Shown one piece after another: positions 32,246 to 43,299 of a stretch of 64,000 nucleotides of DNA (the stretch's first letter is position 1; each line of letters begins with the position of its first letter). The position numbers and the translations under genes were made by a program. The notes under the pieces are model-generated. The model was not told the DNA's origin and did not search any database. It worked only from the letters and a program-made list of their open reading frames with translations. The DNA is from Macrotis lagotis. Lineage: Eukaryota > Chordata > Mammalia > Peramelemorphia > Peramelidae. Where the stretch lies: contig NC_133658.1 of the NCBI RefSeq assembly GCF_037893015.1, positions 255,348,397 through 255,412,396 on the forward strand, read 5' to 3'.

Positions 32246-32460
32246 TTAAATCATTGGAGATGTGGTATAGTGGATAAGTTGATTGATTTGGAATCAAACA
32301 GACCTGTTGAATTCTACCTTAGACTCTTATGGTGGACCTACCTAGGAGATAAACCACTTAACAATTTAAGCCCTCAGTTTCCTTATGTATGGAATGAGTT
32401 TAGATTTGATGATCTCATAGCTCCCTTCCATCTCTAAATCTACATTCCTATAATTCCTAG
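32246..32460 (+). mobile_element. THER1/MIR-type CORE-SINE
   Basis: 'GGTATAGTGGATAAGTTGATTGATTTGGAATCAAACAGACC', then 'CCCTCAGTTTCCTTATGTATGGAATGAG', then 'CATAGCTCCCTTCCATCTCTAAATCTACATTCCTATAATTCC' in pieces. The tail is THER1-like. Confidence 0.7.
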
Positions 32461-32710
32461 GTTAGGAAGTTTGGAGATAACATAGAACAAAAGAGAGAGA
32501 GAAATCTATTTTAACACCAAAAAATGACTTTAATAAACATTTTAAATTTATTTAGTGTATATGTATCTATGTCTCACATATATAGATATTCATACATATT
32601 TTTGTTTTGGAAAGGAAAGGAAGATTCAGACTTAGGATTCCATTGTTGGAGGAAATTCCTGGTGTGGATAATCCCTACAATAATGCAATTTAGAAACTCA
32701 TGTCTAATCT

Positions 32711-32870
32711 GTTTTTTTTTTTTTTAGGTTTTTGCAAGGCAAACGAGGTTAAGTGGCTTGCCCAAGGCCACACAGCTAGGTAATTATTAAGTGTCTGAGA
32801 CCAGATTTGAACCCAGGTACTCCTGACTCCAAGGCCAGTGCTTTATCCACTACGCCACCTAGCTGCCCCT
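32711..32870 (-). mobile_element. tRNA-derived SINE with 15-bp target duplication
   Basis: Poly-T then AGGTTTTTGCAAGGCAAACG to CCACCTAGCTGCCCCT. Flanks ACTCATGTCTAATCT (32,696-32,710) and ACTCATCTCTAATCT (32,871-32,885), one mismatch. Confidence 0.94.
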
Positions 32871-32894
32871 ACTCATCTCTAATCTTGAAGAGTT

Positions 32895-33015
32895 ATCTGG
32901 TGTACTTAGTTAAGTGGCTTGTCAACTGGTCTCAGAGCTAATATGCATTAGACACAGAATTTGAACCCAGGTCTTTATTATTCTAATATGGAATCTTTTG
33001 GTACCATAATATGCT
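32895..33015 (-). mobile_element. MIR fragment
   Basis: 'TAAGTGGCTTGTCAACTGG' and 'GACACAGAATTTGAACCCAGGTC' in antisense MIR order. It lies directly beside the SINE at 32.7-32.9 kb. The following 33,016-33,590 is single-copy. Confidence 0.55.
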
Positions 33016-33591
33016 GCCTCTTATTTAATAATTCAGAATGGAGATATCATGAGTATTGATATTTTCTCATTTAACTCCTGTATCAGCAAAGAGCATAGAC
33101 CACAACTTGAAAATTATTAGTCTGTCCAGGTCCTGATCAGTATTTCTGCCCTCTCCTTCTTTGGGTGTCAATTATGAGCAAAGAGAAGAGTGTTATCTCT
33201 TCATAGACACATATTGTGCTCTATGGTAATTTAACTCTTGACAAGCATAAGAGAGCTCCCACCACTCTGGCTAAGCCTCTGAGACTATAATAAATGGTGT
33301 AGCAATTATCCACATTGGCCTTTAACTTAACATAGCAGCTGTGAATGTGAAGCAACTATGATTTTAAGAATTTCTGGTAGGGATAGCTAATACCTTTAGC
33401 ACATAATTTATTTTTAAAAGGGCCCAATTTATTGCTAGCTTGCAAGTCTGAAATGTAGAGAATTCCAAACTTTAGGGAATAAAATTAAAGGGTTTAAAAT
33501 TAAAACTTAGGAGAAAAATTTTAGTACAGATTATATTACTTCTCAAGGATCTCCAGAATATTTGGTAAAAGAGGGACTGATAAGAAGATTT

Positions 33592-33745
33592 TTAGGCTAT
33601 GAGTCAGGAGATGCATTCTAGATCTGGATTTTCTTCTATCTGTATGACCTTGGCTAAGTCACCTAACATACTAGTAAAATGTGGGGGTGGGAGGATGTTG
33701 GGCTATGTGATTTCTGAGGTCCTTTCTGACATTTCATAATTTTTA
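33592..33745 (+). mobile_element. MIR/THER1-type CORE-SINE
   Basis: 'ATGAGTCAGGAGATGCATTCTAGATCTGG', 'GTATGACCTTGGCTAAGTCACC', 'TTTCTGAGGTCCTTTCTGACATTTCATAAT'. Central part shortened. Confidence 0.65.
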
Positions 33746-34699
33746 GGCTTCACAGCAGTTACATTTGAAGCTTCTATTGTCTTTTGTATGAAATAGTGTA
33801 GTCATGGCACCACAAGTGCTTATCATTAATAAACTATTTTTTTCCCCTTGATCTAAAGCTAACACATCAATCTGACCATTTCTAATGAGATATAGGATAA
33901 TACTGCATGGACTAGACTTGCTGTCAACCACTGTCTGATGGGTTTAGAGAAAGAAACGATCCTTCATTAATTAACCTTCACTTTCTATGTAGATTCACTC
34001 ATTGAGATGCAGGTAATTAAACCAAGGTCATTTCAAGGACTGACAGGGAGAAAACAGCAGTTCAAAGGTGGTGGAGTTGTTTAGGGAGGACTTTGAGTCC
34101 TATTTTAATCCATATATAGTCATCTCTCCCTGACTTTTAAATAATCTAATCTTTTTCATTGTGAGAGATTTTTCAAGCTCATCTGAAAGCATATCTTTGA
34201 ATTTGTTAAGGAAATATTATGAGCATTTTTCTGGTATATTGGAAGAATAAGAAAATTTGTCATTCTAAAATAATTATAATATCTTGGTTAAGGAAATTTG
34301 AATATGTCTATGAGGGGTGGGAAGTTACTACATCTGTTATTTTCACACTTATGACTACTCAAAACATTTTGTTGAGAGGGAGACCCTCAATACAATTTTT
34401 CCTGTAAGGTAGAGAACCATTAAGCCTTAGTGTCTACTCTGCCACTGAGTCCTCTAGATCACTAGTCATTACTATCTACTCAGTCACTGAATCCTAAGGA
34501 TCAAAGACTTTGCTTCCCCCCCCCCCCCCACTGCATTCTCAGGACCCCTGGACTTTGCCACCCACCCTGATGCTATACCTACCCATATGAACTGTTGCCT
34601 TCAATTCGAATGAAACTTCTTGAAAACAGAGAATGCCTTGCTTTTTTGTTTGTATTCTGAGTGATTGGCACATAGTAAATATCCACTAAATGAGTTTCC
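33746..34699. other. Single-copy sequence
   Basis: No recognised element apart from a C-run at 34,517-34,530 and a possible L2 tail at 34,630-34,690 ('GAATGCCTTGC...GATTGGCACATAGTAAATATCCA'). Confidence 0.4.
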
Positions 34700-34862
34700 A
34701 TCCCCTTCTATTTACAATGATCCTGTAAGTAGAGTGTGTAGATGATATTCCCATTTCAAAGATGATGAAACTGTTGCTCAGAAATGAGAAATGACTTTCC
34801 AACCATTACATGGGTAATTACCTGGTGAAGACTGACCACATATCCAGTGTTCTTTCCCTTTT
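34700..34862 (-). mobile_element. MIR fragment
   Basis: 'CAATGATCCTGTAAGTAGAG', 'CCCATTTCAAAGATGATGAAACTG', 'AATGACTTTCCAACCATTACATGGG' in antisense MIR order. Confidence 0.6.
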
Positions 34863-35037
34863 TCAGATGCCTAAAATGAAAAAGGTTGAATGGAGTTCCA
34901 GAAAAGCATCCATATTTGCTATTTTCATTTTACCACTAGTTCTCACCCTGAAAAGTTATACAAGAATTTAATGACTCATATTTTGGTGTTTTTAGTCCAT
35001 TGCTTATCACCCTTCCTTATTTCTTACCTCAAAACAT

Positions 35038-35234
35038 GGTTTTTTTTTTTTTTTTTTTTTTTTTTTAGGTTTTTGCAAGGCAAATGGGTTAAGTGGCTTG
35101 CCCAAGGCCACACAGCTAGGTAATTATTAAGTGTATGAGACCGGATTTGAACCCAGGTACTCCTGATTCCAAGGCCAGTGCTTTATCTGCTACGCCACCT
35201 AGCCACCCCTCCACTATGCCACCTTAGCTGCCCC
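35038..35234 (-). mobile_element. tRNA-derived SINE with duplicated 5' head
   Basis: A long poly-T and full antisense body end in CCACCTAGCCACCCCT at 35,209. They are followed at once by a second copy of the head region, CCACTATGCCACCTTAGCTG (35,211-35,230). The whole unit lies between target repeats ACCTCAAAACAT (35,026-35,037) and ACCTCAAACCAT (35,235-35,246), so the extra head came with the insertion or arose by local duplication. Confidence 0.88.
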
Positions 35235-35249
35235 ACCTCAAACCATATT

Positions 35250-35738
35250 TATCCATCTTTTCTTTCATTCTTGCAGGCTGTAACAAGGCCAAGACCTTTA
35301 TCTGTGCCCTCAATCCCATACTTCTGTTTCATCCAGGAACTATTCCTCTTAATCATTCTCTCTTTCTTTCTTAGCTAATTTAATCCCTCACTATCAACCA
35401 AATACAAGACTGTTTACTTTGGGGCCATGAACTCCCCTAAGGATTCATCAATAGATTTCAGAGCATCTCTGAACTTGAATGGGGAGGGGATTTCATATGG
35501 AGTATCATGATTATTTTACTTTTACTAATCTCTAACTGAGATCCAAAAAAAAATCCAAATTATTCTTAGAAGGCATATATAAGTTTGGGTCTCTCTGGTG
35601 CTATAAAAATGTAACAACAGCAATAGCACCACATGTGAGGGATATTCTTCCATATTTATCCTATAGCTCTCTTCTTATTCACTGGTAAAAGACCTAGGGA
35701 AAAAAAATTATCTACATGGTATGCTTCTAATTTCTTAT
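35250..35738. other. Diverged sequence, possibly L2-related
   Basis: 35,250-35,400 is pyrimidine-rich and could be L2. 35,420-35,540 ('GGGGCCATGAACTCCCCTAAGGATTC') looks like another old repeat that I cannot name. No gene. Confidence 0.35.
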
Positions 35739-35739
35739 C

Positions 35740-35950
35740 ACGTGATAAATTCTCAATGCCTTTTAATCTGGATTCTAAACTCACTACAACTATTCTCTTT
35801 GATGATCTCTTAATTGCAAATGCCAATGGGCCTTTCTTTTCTCAGTCCTTATCCTCCTTGCTCTCTCTGTAGCTTTTGGAATCATTTACTATCCTCACTT
35901 CCAGGACATTCTTCCTTCTCATAGCCCACAATGCAAAAATCCTCATTCTC
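35740..35950 (+). mobile_element. L2-type LINE fragment (RT end region)
   Basis: 'GATGATCTCTTAATTGCAAATGCCAATGGGCC', then 'CTCAGTCCTTATCCTCCTTGCTCTCTCTGTAGC' corresponds to the L2 segment encoding ND L..AKSNG and the following hydrophobic stretch. Frames are broken. Confidence 0.6.
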
Positions 35951-36149
35951 TCTGAATTTTTTTTAACATGGGTAGTCCTCCCTTTCTGACTACTACTTTT
36001 CATCGAAGGATCATCATGATCATCCATCTTCCAGAGAGATGTGTCTTTTCAATACACAGTGCTCTTTTCAGATATTAATGTTATTAATTTGTATTGTTAT
36101 TTTTTATTATTCATTTCCAACATACACTTCCTTACTCTTCCACCAAGAG

Positions 36150-36272
36150 ATCCATTTTAAAAATAACTTTATTTTATTTTAACACTCACTTTTAAAAATT
36201 TTGAGTTCCCAGTTCTTCCTGTCTTTATTGCCCCTCTCCCATCCATAAGAAGGCATGGAATAAAACAGTAAT
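36150..36272 (-). mobile_element. Probable LINE-1 3'UTR fragment
   Basis: AACACTCACTTTTAAAAATTTTGAGTTCCC followed by a C-rich stretch resembles the antisense L1 3'UTR ('TTTTGAGTTTTACAATTTCCCC') at 4.0, 48.07 and 55.87 kb. Confidence 0.45.
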
Positions 36273-36274
36273 AT

Positions 36275-39200
36275 ATTTGAAATCAAAGGGTGGAACTAAG
36301 ATGGAGCTAAGATGGAGCTAGAACACTCCAAATACCTCAAGATTATGACTCTAACCAAATTCTAGAGTAGGGAAACCCACAGAAAGACTGAGTGAAACAA
36401 TTTTCTGGCAGAAGACAACTTTGAAAAGCCATAGGAAGGGTCTGTTCCCCTGGAAATGGAAGGATCACAGTCCAGGGATTGCCAAGGACAACTTGGAAGA
36501 GAAAACTCTGCCAGAGTGCGCATGGCACCCTTTGCAACTCAGGCCTTGGCACAGCCCCAGCCTAGGAACTAGAAGGAGGCCTGCTGAGGCAACTGGCAGG
36601 TACTTCCAGAACACTCAGCCCACAAATGGTACGGGGGGGGCTCAGAGGAGACTAGAGATTTCTCCACTATTCCTGGGACAGGATATGCTTTGCCCATACT
36701 CAGTCCAGGATGCAGTCTGAGGTCCTGTACTGCCATAGTGGAGCAGGGACCGTTCTCCACAGTTCCAGGACAGAAAGTGAGTGCTATGATGATCCACAGA
36801 CCAGAGCACAGGCCAGGAGAGCAATGAGAACCTCTCATAAGACCTTGAAGGAATTAAAGTCCCTGGGGAGGTGTCCCATAAACACTCAATAGCTCGGGAG
36901 GTACATTAAAATTACATAATAAGCTGTGGAAATGAGCAAACAACAGAAGAAAAAGAATCTGACCATAGACAGTTACTTTGATACCATGGGGGATCAAAAT
37001 ACATATGCAGATGACAAAGCTAAAGCTTCTGTATTCAAAGTCTACAAGAAAAATAGGAATTGGTCTCAGGCCATGGAAGAGCTCAAAAAAGATTTTGAAA
37101 ATCAAGTAGAGTAAAAATGAGAAATGAGAACCATGCAGGAAAATCATGAAAACCAAGTCAGCAGTTTAGTGAAGGAAATGCAAAAAAAATACAGAATGAA
37201 ATACATGTTAATATCCAGTTTAGATCAAATGGAAAAAAACAGTTTAAAATGTCAATGAGGAACAGAATTGGAAGATGGGAAAGGAGATTACAAAAGCTCT
37301 TGGAAGAAAATAACTCTTCAAATGTAGAATGGAATGAAAGGAAACTGATGACTTTGTGAGAAATCAAGAAACAGTAAAACAAAACCAAAAGAATGAACAG
37401 CTAAAAGAAAATATGAAATATGTCATTGGAAAACCAGTTGACAAGGACAACAGATCCAGAAGAGATGATTTAAAAATTATTGAGCTACCTGAATGTCATG
37501 ACCAGGAAAAGAGCTCAGCTTTCATTTTTCAAGAATGAATATAATTCCCCAATTGACAAATGGTCAAAGGATATGCAAAGGCAAATTACAGATAAGGAGA
37601 TCAAAGCAATCCATAGTCATATGAAAAATTGCTCTAAATCATTATTTATTAGAGAAATGCAAAATAAAACTTCTCTGAGGTACTACCTCACACCTCTCAG
37701 ACTAGCCAATATAACCAGAAAGGATAACAATCATTGTTGGAAGGGTTGTGGAAAATCTGGGACACTATTACATTGTTGGTGGAGCTGTGAACTCATCCAA
37801 CCTTTCTGGAGAGAAATTTGGAACTATGCCCAAAGGGCAACAAAAATGTGCATACCTTTTGATCCAGCAATACCACTACTGAGTCTATACCCTGAAGAGA
37901 TGATGAAAAAAAAGGTAAAAACATCACTTGTACAAAAATATTCATAGCAGCCCTGTTTGTGGTGGCAAAGAATTGGAAATCAAGTAAATGTCCTTCAATT
38001 GGGCAATGGCTTAGCAAACTGTGGTATATGTATGTCATGGAACACTATTGTTCTATTAGAAACCAGGAGGGATGGGAATTCAGGGAAGCCTAGAGAGTTT
38101 TGCATGAACTGATGCTGAGTGAGATGAGCAGGACCAGAAAAACACTGTATACCCTAACAGCAACATGGGGGTGATGATCAACCTTGATGGACTTGCTCAT
38201 TTCATCAGTGAAACAATCAAGGGCAATTTGGGGCTTTCTGCAATGGAGAATACCATCTGTATCCAGATAAAGAACTGTGGAGTATGAACAAAGTCCAAGG
38301 ACTATTCCTTTTAATTTAGGGAAAAAACTGATATCTTATTGTCTGATCTTGTTATCTCTTATACTTCATGTTTCTTCCTTAAGGATATGATTTCTCTCTC
38401 ATCACACTCAATTTGGATCAATGTACAACATGGAAACAATGTAGAGACTGACAAATTGCTTTCTGTGGGGGCTGGGGGGAGGGAAGTAAGATTGGGGAAA
38501 AATTGTAAAACTCAAAATAAATAAAATCTTTAATAGAAAAAAAAAGAATGAATGTAGAATTGCTCTGAGATCCTAGAAGTAGAGGGCAAAATAGAAATTA
38601 AGGGAATCTACCAATCATCTCCTGAAAGAGATCCCAAAATAAAAACTCCCAAGAATATTGTAGCCAAATTCCAGAACTCCCAAGTCAAAAAGAAAATATT
38701 ACAAGCAACTAGAAAGAAACAATCAAATATTGTGGCACTACAGTCAGGATTACACAGGATTTAGCAGTATCTACATTAAGGGTTTGTAGGACTTGGAATA
38801 TGATATTCCAGAAGGCATAAGAACTTGGATTCCAACCAAAAATCAAATACCCAGCAAAACTGAACATCCTTTTTCAGGGTAAAAGATAAACATTCAATGA
38901 AGCAGGGGCCTTTCAAACTTTCCTATGTTGAAACGACCAGAACTGAACACAAAGTTTGATCTTCAAGTACAGGACTCAAATGAAGCATAGAGATAGTAGA
39001 TGGGAAGGGCAATTCATGAGGGACTTAATGATGTTGAACTGCTTGTAATATTGTATGGGAAAATGATACTGATAACTCATATGAACCTTCTCATTTATTA
39101 GAAGGGAGCTGAATATGAAGGTATAATATATTATAAATATGGAGCCAATGGGTGAAAAAAAGGAATGTACTGAGAGAAAGGGAGAGGAGAGGTAGAATAG

Positions 39201-39775
39201 GCTAAGATATTTCATGTAAAAATTCAAGAAAAAAAACTTTTGCAATGGAGTAGAATGGGGGAAGATGAGGGGGGATGAGTGAACCTTCATTCTCATCAGA
39301 AGTGACTCAGAGAGGAAATAAGAAGGTATAGTAATCTATCTTACTCTAGAAGAAAAAAGGAGAGGAAAGGGATTGGAGAAAGGGGATAGATGGAGGGTAG
39401 GAGGGTATAGGTGACAGAAGAGAGGGAAGATGGTGGGAGAGGGTAGTCAGATACAACACAGGAGAGACAGGTGAAAAGAGAGAGAGAACAGAATAAATGG
39501 GAGTGGGAGGGAATAGATTGGAGGAAAATACAGTTAGCAATAGCAACCATGGGAAAAAATATTGAAGCAACTTTTCTGATGGATTTATGATAAAGAATGC
39601 AATCCAGAGACAGAGCTGATGGTATCTGAACACAGACTGAAGTACACTTCTTTCTCTCATTTTATTTTTCTTGACATTTCTCTATCTTTTTTGGAGGAAA
39701 GGGGATTATGTTTACTTTTACAATAAGTTATTGTAGCAATGTGAAAATAAATAAATTAGTTAAATGTTAAAAATA
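36275..39775 (+). mobile_element. Near full-length HAL1 split by a nested LINE-1
   Basis: 5'UTR starts near GGGTGGAACTAAGATGGAGC (36,289), the L1-type start with a local duplication. ORF1 remnant: KKNLTIDSYFDTMGDQN, VFKVYKKNRNWSQAMEELKK, SRRDDLKIIELPECHDQEKS to FIFQE at 37,535. The frame then resumes after the insert at 38,545 with NCSEILEVEGKIEI, colinear with NCPDILEAEGKIEI of the 24.6-kb copy. A purine-rich 3' region follows to about 39,775. Without the insert it is about 2.5 kb. Stops make it inactive. Confidence 0.88.
37541..38543 (+). mobile_element. 5'-truncated LINE-1 inserted in HAL1 (10-bp target duplication)
   Basis: L1 ORF2p C-terminal frame (to 37,947): SPIDKWSKDMQRQI, KNCSKSLFIREMQNKTSLRY, KGCGKSGTLLHCWWSCELIQ, PFDPAIPLLSLYPEEMM. 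Then the 3'UTR and a poly-A at 38,537. Target duplication AAGAATGAAT at 37,531-37,540 and 38,544-38,553. The frame lacks the endonuclease and RT domains, so it is a dead-on-arrival copy. Confidence 0.93.
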
Positions 39776-39779
39776 TATG

Positions 39780-39935
39780 AAGTTATGCAAAACATAGCTC
39801 CATATTATATTTGTTGAAAAAAATTAAATAAATGAAAAAATATGCTTCAACCTGCATTCAGAGTTCATCCATTCTCTCTCTGGATGTAGATAGCCTTTTT
39901 CTTAGTACTTTGGAATTTTCTTGGATCATAATATT
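39780..39935 (-). mobile_element. LINE-1 3'UTR fragment
   Basis: 'AACATAGCTCCATATTATATTTGTTG', 'TATGCTTCAACCTGCATTCAGAGTTCATCCATTCTCTCTCTGGATGTAGATAGCC' in pieces parallels the antisense L1 3' regions at 3.6 and 48.2 kb. It abuts the HAL1 3' end. Confidence 0.6.
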
Positions 39936-40110
39936 AATTTAGAGTAGCTAAATAGTTCACAGTTGGTTACCATTATGCTATTACTTATAATATGTACAAT
40001 GCCACTGGGGATTAAAAAAAAAGACAAAAGACAGTCCCTGCCCTTAAGGAACTCACAATTGAATGGGAGACACAATATGCAAACAACTATGTATGATGTA
40101 TGTACAAACA

Positions 40111-40112
<2 letters not shown>

Positions 40113-40179
<67 letters not shown>
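40113..40179. repeat. Compound (CT)n(TA)n microsatellite
   Basis: About 20 CT units (40,113-40,154) pass directly into about 12 TA units (to 40,179). Frames crossing it on both strands are artefacts. Confidence 0.97.
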
Positions 40180-40901
40180 GATAATGAGCAGAAGACATTA
40201 GCATTAAGGGGGATCAGGAACAGCTTCTTATAGAAGGTGGGGCATTAACCAAGGTTAATGTGAAGGAAGACAGGAGATGGGGGGCAGGTGGGGAGAGCAG
40301 AGGGGGGAGAAGACCAAGTTCTAGGCAAGGGGAACAGTCAACGAAAATGCCTAGTCAATGTCTTCTTCAAGGAGTGAGGAGTAACAAAGCGGCCTGTGGG
40401 AATGGATCACAGAGTGTATGGCTAGAGAAAAGGGGAAAAGTTGGGGCAATCCATGAAAGACTCTGAACTGTTAAAAAGTAGAGGATTTTTTATTTGATCC
40501 CAGATGTGATTAAGAGATGTACTTTATTAATTGGGGAGATAACATAAGGGTCACCTTGATAACTGAATGAAGGATAGACTGGAATGGGAAGATATTTGTG
40601 ACAAGGGTTATTGCAAAAGTCCAGGTCTGAAGTGATGATGTTTTGCCCCAGAGTAGTGGTGGTTGTGTCAGAGAAGGAAAGATGGCATCTATGGGATACG
40701 TTAAGAAAGCAGAATTAGTAGGCCTTAAGAATAGAATTGGAAAAGGGATGAAGGAGAGTGAGAAATTGCTTTAACAAGAAGAGTCTTCCTCTTCCAGAGA
40801 TAGGATTTGAATTAGATAATGGTGGAAGACATCTAGATGATGTGAATGAGGAAGCGAGGAGGGAACTCTTGGGGAATAGCCTCAATAAGGAGTAAGCTTG
40901 A

Positions 40902-41059
40902 GGGGCGGCTAGGTGGGGTAGTGGATAAAGCACCAGCCCTGGAGTCAGGAGTACCTGGGTTCAAATCCGGTCTCAGACACTTAATAATTACCTAGCTGTG
41001 TGGCCTTGGGCAAGCCACTTAACCCCATTTGCCTTACAAAACAAAACAAAACAAAACAA
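40902..41059 (+). mobile_element. tRNA-derived SINE, young copy with perfect 15-bp target duplication
   Basis: Starts GGGGCGGCTAGGTGG and ends in (AAAAC)n. Perfect AAGGAGTAAGCTTGA at 40,887-40,901 and 41,060-41,074. It is inserted in the ancient repeat. Confidence 0.95.
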
Positions 41060-41300
41060 AAGGAGTAAGCTTGAAAGTGGTAATAAAAGATCAAGGAGTA
41101 TTCCTCTTCTCTTAGCTTACCTCACCAATAAGTTGGGATAAATAAGGAAAAATGCAACCAAAGCTGGAAAGGAAGAATGACCAAGGAGGTGCTTCCATTA
41201 GCTCTCCCCACTGATCCCCTTGACTGAATTGCTCAACACCCAGAGAGGACTCCACCTTGTGGCTGAGCCACTAATAATGTTAACTCCCCACATGAACTCC

Positions 41301-41585
41301 TTCATGAATGATTAACAAACTCCCATCCTATTGTACTCTCCCCATCCAAGTAATTCTGAACTCCTGGCTGACATTAATTTAAAGTCCGTTTTCTGTTCCT
41401 TCCTGTATCCTTATTCCCATCCTCCTAAAAAATCACCTCCATTCTAAAGCTACCCACCCCTTCTATGTGCCTCCTGCAATGTTTGATTCATGGGTAACAA
41501 AGTTGCTTTCATCTTAAATCTTTTATTTCCTAGTTCTTTCATCTTCTGCCTTGAATGAGACCTGGCACTCTTCTGAAGATGCTGT
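41301..41585. other. Unassigned pyrimidine-rich sequence
   Basis: No gene. Could be a diverged LINE fragment; I see no firm motif. Confidence 0.35.
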
Positions 41586-41589
41586 GCTT

Positions 41590-41830
41590 ACCGGTGAGGA
41601 TGCAAGTACAATAAATAAAAAAAATCCTTTCTTCCAAGGAGCTTATCTTTTAAAGGAGAAGACAAAAATACATATAGAAATATATACAACACAAATATAA
41701 ATTGGATAAAAACCCAACATATGTAAAATTGCTAAATTCAAGGTAGTTTGAGAGGAAGCATATTAGTAGTCAAGGGGTCTTCTTGAAGATAATGGTGCTT
41801 GAGTCACATCTTAAGGAAAGAGAAAGATGT
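41590..41830 (+). mobile_element. Ancient interspersed repeat fragment
   Basis: 'CCTTTCTTCCAAGGAGCTTATC', 'CTTGAGTCACATCTTAAGGAAAG' match the order of the long family at 40 kb. The following 41,831-42,640 is single-copy with poly-pyrimidine at 41,955-42,035. Confidence 0.4.
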
Positions 41831-42639
41831 GGTGTTACACTTTGGACCTAAGGGATATAATGTTGGTGAGTTCTTCCTGGAACTCCTGCTTTGAGGAAGT
41901 GCTCAAGTTAAACATTCTTGAGTTTAGTACAGTTTACAAGGTATTTTGTTTTAATATTCTTTCTATTCTTCTTTCTCCTTTTCCCTGACTTTTTCCTTCT
42001 CCCTCCTCTTTTCCTTCCTCTTTTCTTTTCCTTGTAATTATTTTCAAACTGCTATACACAGTGATTACAAAAATTTAAGTGGAAAGAGAGCAACAACAAA
42101 ATCAATTAGAATTGAATTCTGCAAAACTGTAGTGACCAAACTTGGCTTCAAAGAAGAGACCTGTAAATATACTTTCCACTACTTCTTTGCAGCATGGGGG
42201 TACATGGATGATGAATTCAGGTTACAATTCCAGACTTTTTGATATGTAATTAAGATTTGCAGATTTTTTTGTTTTCTTCCTCTTCTAAAAGTTTTTTTTT
42301 TTAATTATAAAGAGTTCCTCACCTAGAAGAGATAAGGAAAGAGATATAGTCAAAGGTATGTTGGAATCAATGGTTAAAATTTCAGGGTGAGCTTTATACC
42401 CTAGGAACAGGCAATCCCTACAAATCAAGGCTTGATATATTGTTTTGTGGGTTGTCTAGATGCAAGAAAGTATTAATAATGCAAACTTAAAAATGTGTGC
42501 TCATACTTTTTCTTTTGGAGAGGCCATTTATGAAAACATTAGCAGCACATCCCATATTGCTCTATAAACATGACTTGAGCTCAAAAGTAATGCACAAGAG
42601 AAGAATGAAATCATTACACAACTTGAGGCCTAATGACTG

Positions 42640-42775
42640 AATAACGACAACAACAACAACAATAGTAGCAGTTATAATAACTGGCATTTATAAAGATCTT
42701 TAAAGTTTGCAAAATGCTTTATATCCACTATCTTATTTGAGCCTACTGTAGATATAATATAGTCCAATTCGTTCA
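42640..42775 (-). mobile_element. MIR-type 3' part with (ACA)n
   Basis: (ACA)n at 42,643-42,661, then 'AACTGGCATTTATAAAGATCTTTAAAGTTTGCAAAATGCTTTATAT' in pieces. This is the antisense MIR/THER tail. Confidence 0.55.
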
Positions 42776-42784
42776 TGTAACAAA

Positions 42785-42910
42785 CTTGTTATGTGTACAC
42801 AAACATGAACATACATGTAAACAGCACATATGTACGTGTATATTTGTGCACATATAGAGACACATTATACACATGTATGTATATATGTACATGTGAAAAC
42901 ACCTACACAT
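42785..42910. repeat. Alternating purine-pyrimidine (AC/TG/TA) rich stretch
   Basis: Interrupted CATA/TGTA/CACA units throughout, for example 'ACACATGTATGTATATATGTACATG'-like text in pieces. Imperfect, so probably an old decayed microsatellite. Confidence 0.6.
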
Positions 42911-43299
42911 AAAGTATATTTGCAAATATTACAAATTGTATATATAACAAGTTCATGGATTCTGACTTAAGATCCTTGTTCCTAGCAGATTCCTTTTCAG
43001 GTATTCATTGTAGTAAACAGGATTAGATGGTGTCTAAGGTCTTTTCTGACTCTGAAATTTGGTAATTCTTTGGTTTTCCAAGTCACCAGTAGATAAATAA
43101 TCAGATCTAGAACACAGATCTGACTCAATCCACTGTTCTTTCGCTCATATTGACTCTACCAGGTATTATCTACTTATCTGGACATCAAGACAACTCATGT
43201 TCAGAATTGACATTTGAACCTCAATCACATATGTAATATAAACTGGGTTTCAGAATGTGGTTCTCTGACTCAGTTGCAGAGTTCTTTCCTCTCTGAGCC

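Larger units (their letters stand above)
39956..41300 (+). mobile_element. Ancient interspersed repeat, long copy
   Basis: 'AAGACAGTCCCTGCCCTTAAGGAACTCACAATTGAATGGGAGAC', 'GAATGGATCACAGAGTGTATGGC', 'TATTGCAAAAGTCCAGGTCTGAAGTGATGATG' in pieces. The same motifs appear at 60,420-60,870 and 63,505-63,655, so this is one long, widespread family. I cannot name it safely. It is interrupted by a microsatellite (40,113-40,179) and a SINE (40,902-41,059). The right limit is uncertain. Confidence 0.5.

Noticed and set aside
37480..37947. 155-codon frame as a host gene
   Set aside because: It is the C-terminal part of L1 ORF2p in a 5'-truncated insert, fused by chance to HAL1 sequence upstream.
39926..40204. 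Frames across (CT)n(TA)n on both strands
   Set aside because: The residues are repeats of SL/ER/YI produced by the microsatellite.
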